DNA from: Streptomyces rhizoryzae
Lineage (GTDB): Bacteria; Actinomycetota; Actinomycetes; Streptomycetales; Streptomycetaceae
Reading direction: 5' to 3'
DNA: 64,000 nt
NCBI RefSeq assembly: GCF_023155275.1
Contig: NZ_JALMUV010000004.1
Coordinates: 210,300 to 274,299 of the forward strand
Shown: piece by piece, positions 26,374-36,013 of the stretch
Numbering within the stretch: position 1 is the first letter of the stretch
Layout of the letters: every line of letters begins with the position of its first letter
Translations under genes and position numbers: made by a program
Notes under the pieces: model-generated
Databases searched by the model: none
Told to the model about the DNA's origin: nothing
What the model saw: the letters and a program-made list of their open reading frames with translations, nothing else

Positions 26374-28809
26374 ATGGTGGAGTTCGAGGGGCACGCCCAC
26401 GGCGGGCGGCGACCGGCGCTCGACATCGCCGACGCCGCGCTGGTGCTGTGCGACGCCCGGGGCCGGGTGGAGAGCTGGCCCGGCACCGCCGAACGGCTGC
26501 TCGGCCACCCCGCCGCCGACGTCCTGGGCCGGCCGGTCGCGGCGCTGCTGGACCCGGACGACGCGGCCCGGCTCCCCGAGCTGGTCGCCGCGTGCCGGGC
26601 GCACGGCGGCTGGAGCGGGCCGCTGACCGCCTGCCGCAAGGACGGCGCACGGGTCGGCGTGCTGGCGCAGCTGGCCCCGGTGACCGACCGCACCGGCGCC
26701 CCGCACTGGCTGGCGGTGGCCGCCGAGGCGTCGCCGTTCCCCGGGTGGGAGATGAGCCGGGCGGTGCTGGAGCGGATGCTGACGCAGACCCCGGTGGGGA
26801 TGGCGGTGGTCGACACCGAGCTGCGGTTCGTCTGGTCGAACCTCGCACTGGAGCGGTTCGGCGGCGGCCCGGCGCGGGAGCGGATCGGCCGCCGGCTGGC
26901 CGAGATCCAGCCGGGCATCGACGCCGACGCCCTGGAGGCGCAGATGCGGCGCGTCCTGGAGAGCGGCGAACCGGTCCTGGGCTACGAGCACATCGGCCAC
27001 CCCCGCTCCGAACCGGCCCAGGAACGCGTCCACGCCATGTCGTTCGTCCGGCTGGACAACGGCGGCGGCCGCCCGATCGGCGTCTGCTACACCGTCATCG
27101 ACATCACCGAGCGCCACCGCAACCAGCAGCGGCTGCTCCTGCTGGACCGGGCCGGCTCCGCCATCGGCCGCACCCTGGACGTGACCCGCACCGCCCAGGA
27201 GCTGGCCGACGTGGCGGTGCCGGACCTCGCCGACTTCGTCGTGGTGGACCTGCTGGACTCGGTCATCCAGGGCGGGGAGCCGCTGACCGGGCCGCCCGGC
27301 GACAACGACCTGGTCGCCCTGCGGCGGGCCGGCCAGCAGTCGGTGCGGCCCGGCATCCCCGAGGCGGTGGTGGCGGTCGGCGACCTGGCGGCGTACCAGC
27401 CGTGGTCCCCGCCCGTCCGCGCGCTGACCGACGGCCGGTCGTGGCGCGCCGAGCGGCTGGACCCGGACGGCGCGGAGTGGGCCCCGGAGGTCCCCGGCGG
27501 CCGGCGCCGCCGGCTGCTGGCCCAGGGGCTGCACACCGCCATGGTCGTGCCCATCCGGGCGCGCGGTACGACGATGGGCGTCACCAGCTTCTTCCGGGCC
27601 GAGCGCGGGGAGCCGTTCGGCGCCGACGACCTGCGGCTGGCCGAGGAGTTCGTGGCCCGGGCCGCGGTCTGCGTGGACAACGCCCGCCGCTACACCCGGG
27701 AGCGCGAGGCGGCGCTCACCCTCCAGCGCAGCCTGCTGCCGCAGGGCGTCCTGGAGCAGAACGTGCTGTCCCTGGCGACGTGTTACCGCCCCGCCGACGA
27801 GCTGGCCGGGGTCGGCGGCGACTGGTACGACGTGATCCCGCTGTCCGGGGCGCGGCTGGCGCTGGTGGTCGGCGAGGTGCGCGGGCACGGTATCGGCGCG
27901 ATCGCCACGATGGGCCGGCTGCGCACCGCGGTGCAGACCCTCGCCGCCCTGGACCTGCGCCCGGAGGAGCTGCTGGCCCGCCTCGACGACCTGGTCCGCC
28001 GGGTCTCCGAGGAGGGCGGGCAGGGCGCCGGCACCGGCGCGGTCGGCACCAGCTGCCTCTACACGGTCTACGACCCGATCGGCCGCTGCTTCACCCTGGC
28101 CAGCGCCGGGCACCCGCCGCCGGTCCTGGTCGCCCCCGACGGCACCGCCGTGTTCGCCGACGTGCCGGTCGGCCCCGAACTCGGCGTCAGCGGGCTGCCG
28201 TTCGAGTCCGTGGAGGTGCCCGTGAAGGAGGACAGCGTGCTCGCGCTCTACACCGACGGGCTGCTGGCCGGCGCGGACTCCCCGGCGGGCGAGCCGCCGC
28301 CGGAGCGGCTGCTGCGCGCGCTCACCGCACCCGGCGCCTCCCTGGACGCGCTGGGCGAGTCGGTGCTCGCCGGGCTGGTGCCGCGCCGCCGGCACGACGA
28401 CATCACCCTGCTGCTGGCCCGCACCCGCGGACTGGACCCGGACCGGCTCGCGTCCTGGGAACTGGCCTGCAACCCGGCCGTGGTGGGCCGGGCCCGCGAG
28501 ATGGCCGGCCGGCAGCTGGCCGACTGGGAGCTGCCGGACCTCACGTTCACCACCGAGCTGGTGGTCAGCGAACTGGTCACCAACGCCATCCGGTACGGCT
28601 CCGGGCCGATCCGGCTGCGGCTGATCCTGGAGCACACCCTGATCTGCGAGGTGTGCGACGGCTCCAGCACCTCCCCGTACCTGCGGCACCCGCGGACCAC
28701 CGACGAGGGCGGCCGGGGGCTCTTCCTGATCTCCCAGTTCACCCACCGCTGGGGCACCCGCTACACCGCCGACGGCAAGGTCATCTGGGCCGAGCAGCTG
28801 CTCGGCTGA
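26374..28809 (+). CDS. PAS-GAF-PP2C phosphatase fused to an anti-sigma-factor-like ATPase
   Basis: An 811-residue sensor-effector. Order: PAS (15-120, VLCDARGRVESWPGTAERLLG), PAS (130-250, VVDTELRFVWSNLALERFG), GAF (260-440), PP2C/SpoIIE (460-680, ELAGVGGDWYDVIPLSG, ALYTDGLLAG), and a C-terminal HATPase_c domain (690-805) with ELVTNAIRYGSGPIRLRL and DEGGRGLFLISQFT. The last domain is of the RsbW/SpoIIAB type. The protein thus has both the kinase-like and phosphatase halves of a partner-switching system. This architecture is common in Streptomyces. Its own promoter must lie in the 91-base gap upstream, where G+C drops. Confidence 0.92.
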   Translation: MVEFEGHAHGGRRPALDIADAALVLCDARGRVESWPGTAERLLGHPAADVLGRPVAALLDPDDAARLPELVAACRAHGGWSGPLTACRKDGARVGVLAQLAPVTDRTGAPHWLAVAAEASPFPGWEMSRAVLERMLTQTPVGMAVVDTELRFVWSNLALERFGGGPARERIGRRLAEIQPGIDADALEAQMRRVLESGEPVLGYEHIGHPRSEPAQERVHAMSFVRLDNGGGRPIGVCYTVIDITERHRNQQRLLLLDRAGSAIGRTLDVTRTAQELADVAVPDLADFVVVDLLDSVIQGGEPLTGPPGDNDLVALRRAGQQSVRPGIPEAVVAVGDLAAYQPWSPPVRALTDGRSWRAERLDPDGAEWAPEVPGGRRRRLLAQGLHTAMVVPIRARGTTMGVTSFFRAERGEPFGADDLRLAEEFVARAAVCVDNARRYTREREAALTLQRSLLPQGVLEQNVLSLATCYRPADELAGVGGDWYDVIPLSGARLALVVGEVRGHGIGAIATMGRLRTAVQTLAALDLRPEELLARLDDLVRRVSEEGGQGAGTGAVGTSCLYTVYDPIGRCFTLASAGHPPPVLVAPDGTAVFADVPVGPELGVSGLPFESVEVPVKEDSVLALYTDGLLAGADSPAGEPPPERLLRALTAPGASLDALGESVLAGLVPRRRHDDITLLLARTRGLDPDRLASWELACNPAVVGRAREMAGRQLADWELPDLTFTTELVVSELVTNAIRYGSGPIRLRLILEHTLICEVCDGSSTSPYLRHPRTTDEGGRGLFLISQFTHRWGTRYTADGKVIWAEQLLG

Positions 28810-28824
28810 CCCGCCCGGCCCGGC

Positions 28825-30237
28825 TCACCCGGCCGTCCCGGCCGCCTGCTCGCCGGCCCGCGCCCACGCCGCCGCCGCGCGCGCCCCGTCGCCCTCCCGC
28901 TCCGCCAGCCGCGCCTTCGCGGACCAGTTGTACGGGCAGACCGGGCGCAGCCGGCTGCGTTCGCTGAGCAGGGCGCGGGTCAGGTCGCCGCGGCCGGCCC
29001 GGAGCGCGGCCTCCACCAGGGTGCGCTGCACGGCGTCGCGCTGGGCGTGGCTGCCGCCGAACTCGTGCAGCCGGTACCGGACCGGCAGCAGCAGGTCGGC
29101 GGCGGCGCCGAACGCGCCCCGGCCGTAGGCGAGCAGCGCCCGGCAGACGGGCAGGCCGATCTCCTCGGTCATCGCACGGTTCGCGGCCGGGCCGCCGGCC
29201 GGGGTCGCGGCCAGCCAGCGCTCGCGGTCCCGGATCAGGCGCTCGGCCCGCTCCGGGCGGCCCGCGCCGACGTACGCCATCACCGCGTGGGCGTCGTTGA
29301 AGGCGTAGTGCGGGCCGTCGTCCCGGCGCTCCCAGGCATCGGCCAGCGCGGCCCAGCGGGCGGGCTCCGCACGGTCGGCGAGGTACAGGCGCCACAGCAG
29401 CGCGGCGGCGTTGACGAGTTCCAGGGCGCCGTCCTCCGCGCCGGCCTCGCACAGCACGGAGTCGTAGATCTCCAGGACCCGGCGGGTGTCGCCGCACTCC
29501 AGCGCGTAGAGGGCGTAGTGCCACCAGGTGTGGCCGGTGAGCAGGGTGCCGGCCGCCCAGTCGTGGGTCCGGGCGTCCAGGAAGCGGAGGCCGTCGGTGA
29601 ACCGGCCGCGCATCTCGTAGGTGTGCACCACGCCGTGGATGCCCCAGACGTCGTCGGGGCGGCGCTCCAGGGCGGCCAGGCCGGTCTGTTCGGCGTGCTC
29701 GTAGTGGCCGTTCTCCTCCAGGCCGAAGGTGTACATGCCCAGCAGCGGGCCGTAGTGCGGATCGTCCTCGTCCCACGCGTCGAGCGCACCGCCGATCCGG
29801 TCCCGCAGCCGGGGCGCGTCGCCGACGAGGAAGTCCAGGTGGTGGCCGGCGAAGAGGGCGAGCAGATCGCGCGGGTGGGCCAGGCCGGTCTCGTCGAGGA
29901 TCCGGCCGGCGGTGCGGTAGTCGCCCTCCAGCCCGGCGGCCGCGGCGGCGAGGTGGCTCCGCTCGCGCGGGGTGAGCCGGTCCGGGTCGCACTGCGCGCG
30001 GAAGGCGGTGAAGGTCGCGCGGGCGGCCGCGGCGGCCCGCGCGTCGGTGGCCAGGACGCCCAGCTGGGCGGCGAGCGCGTGGCCCATCGGCGAACGGGGC
30101 GCGGCGGCCAGCACCGCGCGCGCCGCGTCCTCGACACCGGGGCGGAAGAACACCAGGTCGTCCAGGGCCCGTTCGTAGTGGCCGAGGGCCTCGGGGCCGG
30201 TGTCGGTCATGGCGTGCCCGTGCCGGTCGGCTGTCAT
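28825..30237 (-). CDS. TTC38-like tetratricopeptide repeat protein
   Basis: A 470-residue helical-repeat protein of the TTC38 type. Repeated pairs of helices cover almost the whole length, for example YGPLLGMYTFGLEENGHYEHAE, DVWGIHGVVHTYEMRGRFTDG and WWHYALYALECGDTRRVLEIYD. These segments (PHYGPLLGMYTF, VHTYEMRGR, WWHYALY) are strongly conserved in the family, from bacteria to animals, but no activity is known. ATG 30237 has a GCAGGAG site at good distance. It is convergent with the phosphatase gene, with only 15 bases between them. Confidence 0.78.
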   Translation of the reverse strand: MTADRHGHAMTDTGPEALGHYERALDDLVFFRPGVEDAARAVLAAAPRSPMGHALAAQLGVLATDARAAAAARATFTAFRAQCDPDRLTPRERSHLAAAAAGLEGDYRTAGRILDETGLAHPRDLLALFAGHHLDFLVGDAPRLRDRIGGALDAWDEDDPHYGPLLGMYTFGLEENGHYEHAEQTGLAALERRPDDVWGIHGVVHTYEMRGRFTDGLRFLDARTHDWAAGTLLTGHTWWHYALYALECGDTRRVLEIYDSVLCEAGAEDGALELVNAAALLWRLYLADRAEPARWAALADAWERRDDGPHYAFNDAHAVMAYVGAGRPERAERLIRDRERWLAATPAGGPAANRAMTEEIGLPVCRALLAYGRGAFGAAADLLLPVRYRLHEFGGSHAQRDAVQRTLVEAALRAGRGDLTRALLSERSRLRPVCPYNWSAKARLAEREGDGARAAAAWARAGEQAAGTAG

Positions 30238-30365
30238 GGTGACTCCTGCGGGTAGGGGTGGTGCCGCCGGACCCTGGCGGATCCGGGGATCCGTCCGGGA
30301 TCCACGGGCGGATAGGTACCCGCCTCGCCCGGCTCCGTCCCGTCTCCTCAGGAAAGGTCCCGTTC

Positions 30366-31553
30366 ATGCTCCCTCTGGACGGCATCACCGTGGTCGCGCT
30401 CGAACAGGCGGTCGCGGCCCCCTTCGCCACCCGCCAGCTCGCCGACCTCGGCGCCCGGGTCATCAAGGTCGAACGGCCCGGCACCGGCGACTTCGCGCGC
30501 GGCTACGACGAGACGGTGCGCGGGATGTCCAGCCACTTCGTCTGGCTCAACCGCGGCAAGGAGTCGATCGCCCTCGACGCGAAGGAGCCCGGGGACGCCG
30601 CGGTGCTGCGGCGGCTGATCGGGCGGGCCGACGTCTTCGTGCAGAACCTCGCGCCGGGCGCGGCCGAGCGGCTGGGCCTGGGTGCCGCCGCGCTGCTGGC
30701 GGACCACCCGCGGCTGGTGGTGTGCGGGATCTCCGGCTACGGCACCGGCGGCCCGTACGCGCGGGCGAAGGCGTACGACCTGCTGGTGCAGTGCGAGGCC
30801 GGGGCGATGTCGCTGACCGGCACCGAGCGGGAACCGGCCAAGATCGGCATCCCGGTGGCCGACATCGCCGCCGGGATGTACGCCTACACCGGCGTCCTGA
30901 CGGCCCTGTACGAACGCGAACGCACCGGCCGCGGCGGCGCGTTCGAGGTGTCCATGCTGGAGGCGCTGGGCGAATGGATGGGCTACCCCGCCTACTTCAC
31001 CCGCTACGGCGGCACCGTCCCGCCCCGCTCCGGCGCCGAGCACGCCGCGATCGCCCCGTACGGGCCGTACCGGACCGCGGACGGCACGCGGGTCTTCCTG
31101 GGCGTGCAGAACGAGCGGGAGTGGGCCGCGTTCTGCACGCGGGTGCTGGAACTCCCGGAGCTGGCCGCCGATCCGCGGTTCGCCCGGAACTCCGCCCGGG
31201 TCGCCCACCGGGCCGCGCTGCGCGAGCGGATCGAGGAACGCTTCGCGGTCCTGCCGGCCGAGGAGGTTCAACGGCGGCTGTCCGCGGCCCGGATCGCCCA
31301 CGCCCGGCTGCGCAGCGTCGCGGAGTTCACCGCCCACCCGCAGCTCGCCGCCCGCGACCGCTGGCGGACCGTGGACTCCCCGGTGGGACCGCTGGACGCG
31401 CTGCTGCCGCCGGTCACCGTCGCCGGGCGGGAGCCCCGGATGGGCCGGATCCCGGCGCTGGACGAGGACCGGGAGCGGATCCTGGCGGAACTGCGCGCCG
31501 CGGAGGGGGAAACGGACGGGGAATCCGGCCGGCCCGCCGGCACCGGCCGGTGA
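30366..31553 (+). CDS. CaiB/BaiF (class III) CoA transferase
   Basis: A 395-residue class III CoA transferase. It starts LPLDGITVVALEQAVAAPFATRQLADLGARVIKVERPGTGD style, the family N-terminus, with the catalytic Asp in KAYDLLVQCEAGAMSLTG and the interlocked-dimer segment YTGVLTALYERERTGRGG. It moves CoA between carboxylic acids. ATG 30366 has a GGAAAGG site. Substrate unknown. It is divergent from the TTC38-like gene and monocistronic. Confidence 0.9.
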   Translation: MLPLDGITVVALEQAVAAPFATRQLADLGARVIKVERPGTGDFARGYDETVRGMSSHFVWLNRGKESIALDAKEPGDAAVLRRLIGRADVFVQNLAPGAAERLGLGAAALLADHPRLVVCGISGYGTGGPYARAKAYDLLVQCEAGAMSLTGTEREPAKIGIPVADIAAGMYAYTGVLTALYERERTGRGGAFEVSMLEALGEWMGYPAYFTRYGGTVPPRSGAEHAAIAPYGPYRTADGTRVFLGVQNEREWAAFCTRVLELPELAADPRFARNSARVAHRAALRERIEERFAVLPAEEVQRRLSAARIAHARLRSVAEFTAHPQLAARDRWRTVDSPVGPLDALLPPVTVAGREPRMGRIPALDEDRERILAELRAAEGETDGESGRPAGTGR

Positions 31554-31626
31554 CGCCCCTCTGGCCGGACGCCGCGCGCGGTACGACGATGTCGGCCGTA
31601 CGCCGCGTCCCCGAAAGGAGCCCCCC

Positions 31627-32589
31627 ATGGGCAGACCCCTCGCCGCCCGCGGCCGCCCGGCCCGCGCGCTGCCGCTGACCGCCCTGCTGGCGCTGGTCCT
31701 CGCGCTGTGCACGGTGCCCGCGCCGACCGCCCGGGCCGCCACGGCCCCGGCCCCGCCCGCCGCGGCCGTCGACGCCTACTGGACCGCGGGCCGCATGGCG
31801 GCCGCCCGGCCCGTGGCGGTGCCCGGTGAACCGGCCGCGGCCCGGCCCGCCGCGGCCGGCCCGGTCCCGCCCAGCCACCCCTTCGACGGGCTGCCGCAGG
31901 TCGGCACGTTCTTCTGGACGGACGCCACCGGCACCGGCCGGTTCTGCGGCGGCACCGTCGTCCGCAGCCCGCACCGCGACCTCGTCGTCACCGCGGGACA
32001 CTGCCTGCGCTCCCCCGACCCGCGCAAGTACCTGGCGTTCGTACCGCAGTACCACGACGGACTCAAACCGCACGGCATCTACCCCGTCGAGCGGATCTAC
32101 CTCGACCAGCGCTACTACGACCTCGGGACGGACGCCGGCGCCCGCTGGGACTACGCGGTGGTCCGGGTCGGCCCCCGGGAGGACGGCGCCCGGGTCCAGC
32201 GCGTCACCGGCGGCTTCGACCTGCTCCCCTACCCCGGCTACGACCACTCCGACGTGCGGCTCATCGGCTACCCCGGCAGCAGCGACGCCCGCTACCCCAA
32301 GCCGCTGGACTGCTCCTCGTCCACCCACCGCTACACCAGCGCCGACCCCGCCGCGCCCGGCGACTTCCTGGAGATCGCCTGCGCCGGCTACATCGGCGGC
32401 ACCTCCGGAGGCCCGTTCCTGGTACGGGACGTGGGTGGCTACGCGCTGATCGGCGTGATCGGCGGCTACCACACCGGCGGCGACACCCCCGACGTCTCCT
32501 ACAGCTCCTACTTCACCGCCGACCTGCTGCTGCTCTACCTGCACGCGGTGCGCGGCGACACCCCGGCGGCGCCGCGCACCCCGGCCTGA
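31627..32589 (+). CDS. Secreted trypsin-like serine protease
   Basis: A 320-residue precursor. A signal peptide covers about residues 1-37 (Arg-rich start, LPLTALLALVLALC core, ending ARA). An Ala/Pro-rich pro-like region follows, then a chymotrypsin-fold protease with VTAGHC (His125), WDYAVV (Asp175) and GGTSGGPF (Ser260). The triad and oxyanion loop are complete, so it should be an active extracellular endopeptidase. A GAAAGGAG site precedes ATG 31627. Confidence 0.9.
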   Translation: MGRPLAARGRPARALPLTALLALVLALCTVPAPTARAATAPAPPAAAVDAYWTAGRMAAARPVAVPGEPAAARPAAAGPVPPSHPFDGLPQVGTFFWTDATGTGRFCGGTVVRSPHRDLVVTAGHCLRSPDPRKYLAFVPQYHDGLKPHGIYPVERIYLDQRYYDLGTDAGARWDYAVVRVGPREDGARVQRVTGGFDLLPYPGYDHSDVRLIGYPGSSDARYPKPLDCSSSTHRYTSADPAAPGDFLEIACAGYIGGTSGGPFLVRDVGGYALIGVIGGYHTGGDTPDVSYSSYFTADLLLLYLHAVRGDTPAAPRTPA

Positions 32590-32793
32590 CGGGCGGGCCG
32601 GGCGGGCCGGGCGGGGAAGGGTGGCCGGAACTCCCCTGTGCGGACGGGCGGTTGGCCGTCACTCTCATCTTTCCGTGGCGGCCATCGTTCGTCTGTTCTT
32701 CACCCGGTGGGCGCGGCCGCGTCCATCCGGCCGCTCCTAGGGTTACCGCGCTCCCTCCCCCGCACGCCCGTGACCGACCTCCGGAGGACCGTC

Positions 32794-33687
32794 ATGACCG
32801 CAGCCAAGGCGCGCAAGCGCACCCGGCGTTCCCGCACCGCAGTGGCCGGCGCGGCGGCCCTCGCCGCCACCGCGGCCGGGCTGTGGGCCACCACCGGCAC
32901 CACCGCGTCCGCGCAGGCCGCCAGGGTCCCCGCGCCCGACCACATCGTGGTGGTGGTGCTGGAGAACAAGGCGTACAGCCAGGTGATCGGCGCCTCCGGC
33001 GCGCCCTACCTGAACTCCCTCAGGGCGGGCGGCGCCACCCTCACCCGGTCCTACGGCCTGACCCACCCCAGCGAGCCCAACTACTACATGCTCTTCTCCG
33101 GCTCCAACCAGGGCCGCACCGACGACAGTTGCGTCCCGGTCGGCTCGATGTCCGCGCCCAACCTCGCCTCCGAGCTGCTCGCCGCCGGCCAGAGCTGGGC
33201 GAGCTACAACGAGGGCCTGCCGGCCCAGGGTTCGACGGTGTGCAGCAGCGGCAGGTACGCCCAGAAGCACAACCCGTGGTTCGGCTTCTCCAACGTGCCG
33301 AAGGACACCGCGAAGACCTTCGACCAGTTCCCGTCCGACTACACCGCCCTGCCGAAGGTCTCCTTCGTCATACCGGACCTCTGCAACGACATGCACGACT
33401 GCTCGGTCGCCACCGGCGACACCTGGGTGAAGAACGAGCTCGGCGGCTACGCCGCGTGGGCCAAGAGCCACAACAGCCTGCTGGCCGTCACCTTCGACGA
33501 GGACAACCGCCTCGCCGGCAACCGCATCCCGACCCTCTTCTACGGCGCCCACGTGGCGCCCGGCAGCTCCACCGCGACCACCTACAACCACTACAACGTG
33601 CTGCGCACCCTGGAGGAGCTGGCCGGGCTGTCCGCGCACGCCGGCAACGCCGCCTCGGCGGCCGCGGTCACCGGCATCTGGAACTGA
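32794..33687 (+). CDS. Secreted phosphoesterase (acid phosphatase AcpA-like)
   Basis: A 297-residue precursor with an Arg-rich signal peptide (about 1-41; RKRTRRSRTAVAGAAALAAT), which could be a Tat or Sec signal, since a twin Arg is present. The mature part has HIVVVVLENKAYSQVIGA, SYGLTHPSEPNYYMLFSG, FVIPDLCNDMHDC and VTFDEDN, the metal-binding segments of the phosphoesterase family (acid phosphatase and phospholipase C-like). The ATG follows GGAGG at normal distance. The open frame extends upstream without homology. Confidence 0.87.
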   Translation: MTAAKARKRTRRSRTAVAGAAALAATAAGLWATTGTTASAQAARVPAPDHIVVVVLENKAYSQVIGASGAPYLNSLRAGGATLTRSYGLTHPSEPNYYMLFSGSNQGRTDDSCVPVGSMSAPNLASELLAAGQSWASYNEGLPAQGSTVCSSGRYAQKHNPWFGFSNVPKDTAKTFDQFPSDYTALPKVSFVIPDLCNDMHDCSVATGDTWVKNELGGYAAWAKSHNSLLAVTFDEDNRLAGNRIPTLFYGAHVAPGSSTATTYNHYNVLRTLEELAGLSAHAGNAASAAAVTGIWN

Positions 33688-33692
33688 CGCCG

Positions 33693-34973
33693 GTGTACCT
33701 CGCGGACTCCCGCGGCGGCCCGCCCGCCCGCACCGCCGCCCCGGACCGCACCGGCCCGGGGCGGCGGCCCGCGGTGCCCGGCACCGTCCTGGCCCTGGGC
33801 GCGGTCAGCCTGATCACCGACGTCTCCGCGGAGATGATCACCGCGGTGCTGCCGCTGTACGTCGTCACCGCGCTGGGGCTCTCACCGCTCGGCTTCGGGC
33901 TGCTGGACGGGCTGAACAACGGCGTCGGGGCGCTGGTCCGGCTCGCCGGCGGCCATCTGGCGGACCGCGGCGGCCGCCGCCACAAGGTGGTGGCCGGCCT
34001 CGGCTACGGCCTGTCGGCGGTGTGCAAACCGCTGCTGCTGGTCGCCCACGGACTGCCCGCGATCGGCGCGGTGCTGGCCGCGGACCGGGCCGGGAAGGGG
34101 CTGCGCACCGCGCCCCGGGACGCGATGATCTCGCTGGCCACCCGCCCCGAGCACCGCGGCCGGGCGTTCGGCGTGCACCGGGCCATGGACACCGCCGGCG
34201 CGCTGCTCGGCCCGCTCGCCGCGTTCGCCGTCCTGCGGATCGCCGCCGACGGCTACGACGCGGTGTTCACCGTGAGCGGCTGCGTGGCCGTCCTCGGCGT
34301 CCTGGTCCTCGTCCTCTTCGTGCCCGCCCGGACGCCCGGCACCGCGCCCGCGCCCGGCACCGCCGCCCGCCCCACGCTCCGCACCTCCCTCGCCCTGCTG
34401 CGCCGCCCCCCGCTGCGCCGCCTGACGCTGTGCGCCGCGCTCCTCGGGCTCACCACCGTCAGCGACTCCTTCCTCTACCTCCTCCTCCAGCGCGGACTGG
34501 GCGTGCCCGCCGGGCTGTTCCCGCTGCTCCCCCTCGGCACCGCGGCGGTCTTCCTGCTGCTCGCCGTCCCGCTGGGCGCCCTCGCCGACCGGGCCGGCCG
34601 CCGCCGGCTGTTCCTGGCCGGGCACGCCGCACTGCTCCTGGCGTACGGGCTGGTGCTCGCGCCGCTGCGCGGCCTGCCCGCGGTCCTGGGCGTGCTCGTC
34701 CTGCACGGCGCCTTCTACGCCGCCACCGACGGCGTACTGGCCGCCGCCACCGCCGGGGTGGTGCCACCCGAGCAGCAGGGCGCCGGGCAGGCGCTGGTGG
34801 GCACCGGCCAGGCGCTGGCCCGGTTCGTGTGCTCCCTGGCGTTCGGCGCGGCCTGGAGCCTGTGGGACGGGCGGACCGCGCTGGCGGTGGCCGCCGCGGC
34901 CCTGGCGGCCGCCGCCCTGACCGCCACCCGGCTGCTCCGCACCGGCCACCCCCACCGGGAGGGAACCCGATGA
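33693..34973 (+). CDS. MFS transporter
   Basis: A 426-residue transporter with about twelve membrane segments. The loops GGHLADRGGRRHKVVAG and RAGKGLRTAPRDAMISLA are characteristic of a group of uncharacterised MFS permeases found widely in bacteria. It starts at GTG 33693, five bases after the phosphoesterase stop, with only a weak ribosome site, so translation may depend on read-through coupling. Its stop overlaps the next gene's ATG. Substrate unknown. Confidence 0.85.
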   Translation: MYLADSRGGPPARTAAPDRTGPGRRPAVPGTVLALGAVSLITDVSAEMITAVLPLYVVTALGLSPLGFGLLDGLNNGVGALVRLAGGHLADRGGRRHKVVAGLGYGLSAVCKPLLLVAHGLPAIGAVLAADRAGKGLRTAPRDAMISLATRPEHRGRAFGVHRAMDTAGALLGPLAAFAVLRIAADGYDAVFTVSGCVAVLGVLVLVLFVPARTPGTAPAPGTAARPTLRTSLALLRRPPLRRLTLCAALLGLTTVSDSFLYLLLQRGLGVPAGLFPLLPLGTAAVFLLLAVPLGALADRAGRRRLFLAGHAALLLAYGLVLAPLRGLPAVLGVLVLHGAFYAATDGVLAAATAGVVPPEQQGAGQALVGTGQALARFVCSLAFGAAWSLWDGRTALAVAAAALAAAALTATRLLRTGHPHREGTR

Positions 34974-35992
34974 ACCGCCGCACCCGGCTGATCGTCCTGC
35001 TGCTCGCCGTGGCGCTCCTGGGCACCGTCGGCACCGCGGCGGTGCTGCGGGCCGCCGGCCGCTCCGCCGACCGCGACCGCCAGCAGGCGGACGGCCCGCC
35101 GGTCCGCCCCGGCACGGTCGCGCTCCACCCTTCCGGTGCACGGCAGCTGCTGGTGCGCAACCTCGCCTGGGGCCCGCACCGCGACGAGATCACCGCGGTC
35201 CCCGCCGCCCACCCCGGCGCCGCGCGCACCGCCTCCGGCCTGACATGCCTGCGCTTCCACGCCGCGGCCGGCACCGGCATCTGCCTCCAGGCCGAACGCG
35301 GCGCGCTGACGGACACCTACCGGGCGCTGGTGCTCGACGCCCGCCTCCGCGTCCGGCACCGCTTCCCGGCCCCCGGCATCCCCACCCGCGCCCGCGTCTC
35401 CCCCTCCGGCCGCACCGTCGCCTGGACCGTCTTCGTCAGCGGCGACTCCTACGCCGGCACCGCCTTCTCCACCCGCACCGCGATCGCCGACACCCGCACC
35501 TGGGCGCTCGACGACAACCTGGAGGACTACGCCGTCACCAAGGACGGCCGGCCGTACCACGCCTCCGACGTCAACGTCTGGGGCGTCACCTTCGCCGACG
35601 ACACCCGCTTCTACGCCACCCTGGCCACCGGCGGCCGCACCTACCTGGTCCGCGGCGACCGCACCGCCCGCACCCTGACCACCCTGCACGGCAACGTCGA
35701 ATGCCCCTCCCTCTCCCCCGACGGCACCCGCGTCGCCTACAAGAAACGCGTCCCCGGCGCGTCCCCCGACGCCCCCTGGCGGCTCTACGTCCTGGACCTG
35801 GCCACCGGGCGGGAGACCGCCACCGCCGAACACCGCAGCATCGACGACCAGGCCCTGTGGTCCGGCACCCGCACCCTCCTCTACGCGCTGCCCGGCGACT
35901 ACGGCTCGGACCTGTGGACGGTCCCCGCCGACGGCTCCGGCACCGCCCGCCGGCTGATGACCTCGGCGGTCGCCCCCGCGTACACCGGGTGA
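34970..35992 (+). CDS. Membrane-anchored beta-propeller-like (TolB/WD40-type) protein
   Basis: A 340-residue protein with one N-terminal membrane anchor (RLIVLLLAVALLGTVGTAAVL, about 6-26) and an extracytoplasmic part of repeated beta-strand blades. Each has an SPDG/SPSG-type turn: RVSPSGRTVAWTVF, CPSLSPDGTRVAYKKR and WTVPADGSGTARRL. This is the TolB-like propeller pattern. It is co-translated with the upstream MFS gene through an ATGA overlap, so it may be an accessory protein of that transporter. No enzyme motif is visible. Confidence 0.72.
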   Translation: MNRRTRLIVLLLAVALLGTVGTAAVLRAAGRSADRDRQQADGPPVRPGTVALHPSGARQLLVRNLAWGPHRDEITAVPAAHPGAARTASGLTCLRFHAAAGTGICLQAERGALTDTYRALVLDARLRVRHRFPAPGIPTRARVSPSGRTVAWTVFVSGDSYAGTAFSTRTAIADTRTWALDDNLEDYAVTKDGRPYHASDVNVWGVTFADDTRFYATLATGGRTYLVRGDRTARTLTTLHGNVECPSLSPDGTRVAYKKRVPGASPDAPWRLYVLDLATGRETATAEHRSIDDQALWSGTRTLLYALPGDYGSDLWTVPADGSGTARRLMTSAVAPAYTG

Positions 35993-36013
35993 GCCGGGGG
36001 CGCGGGCCGGCGG

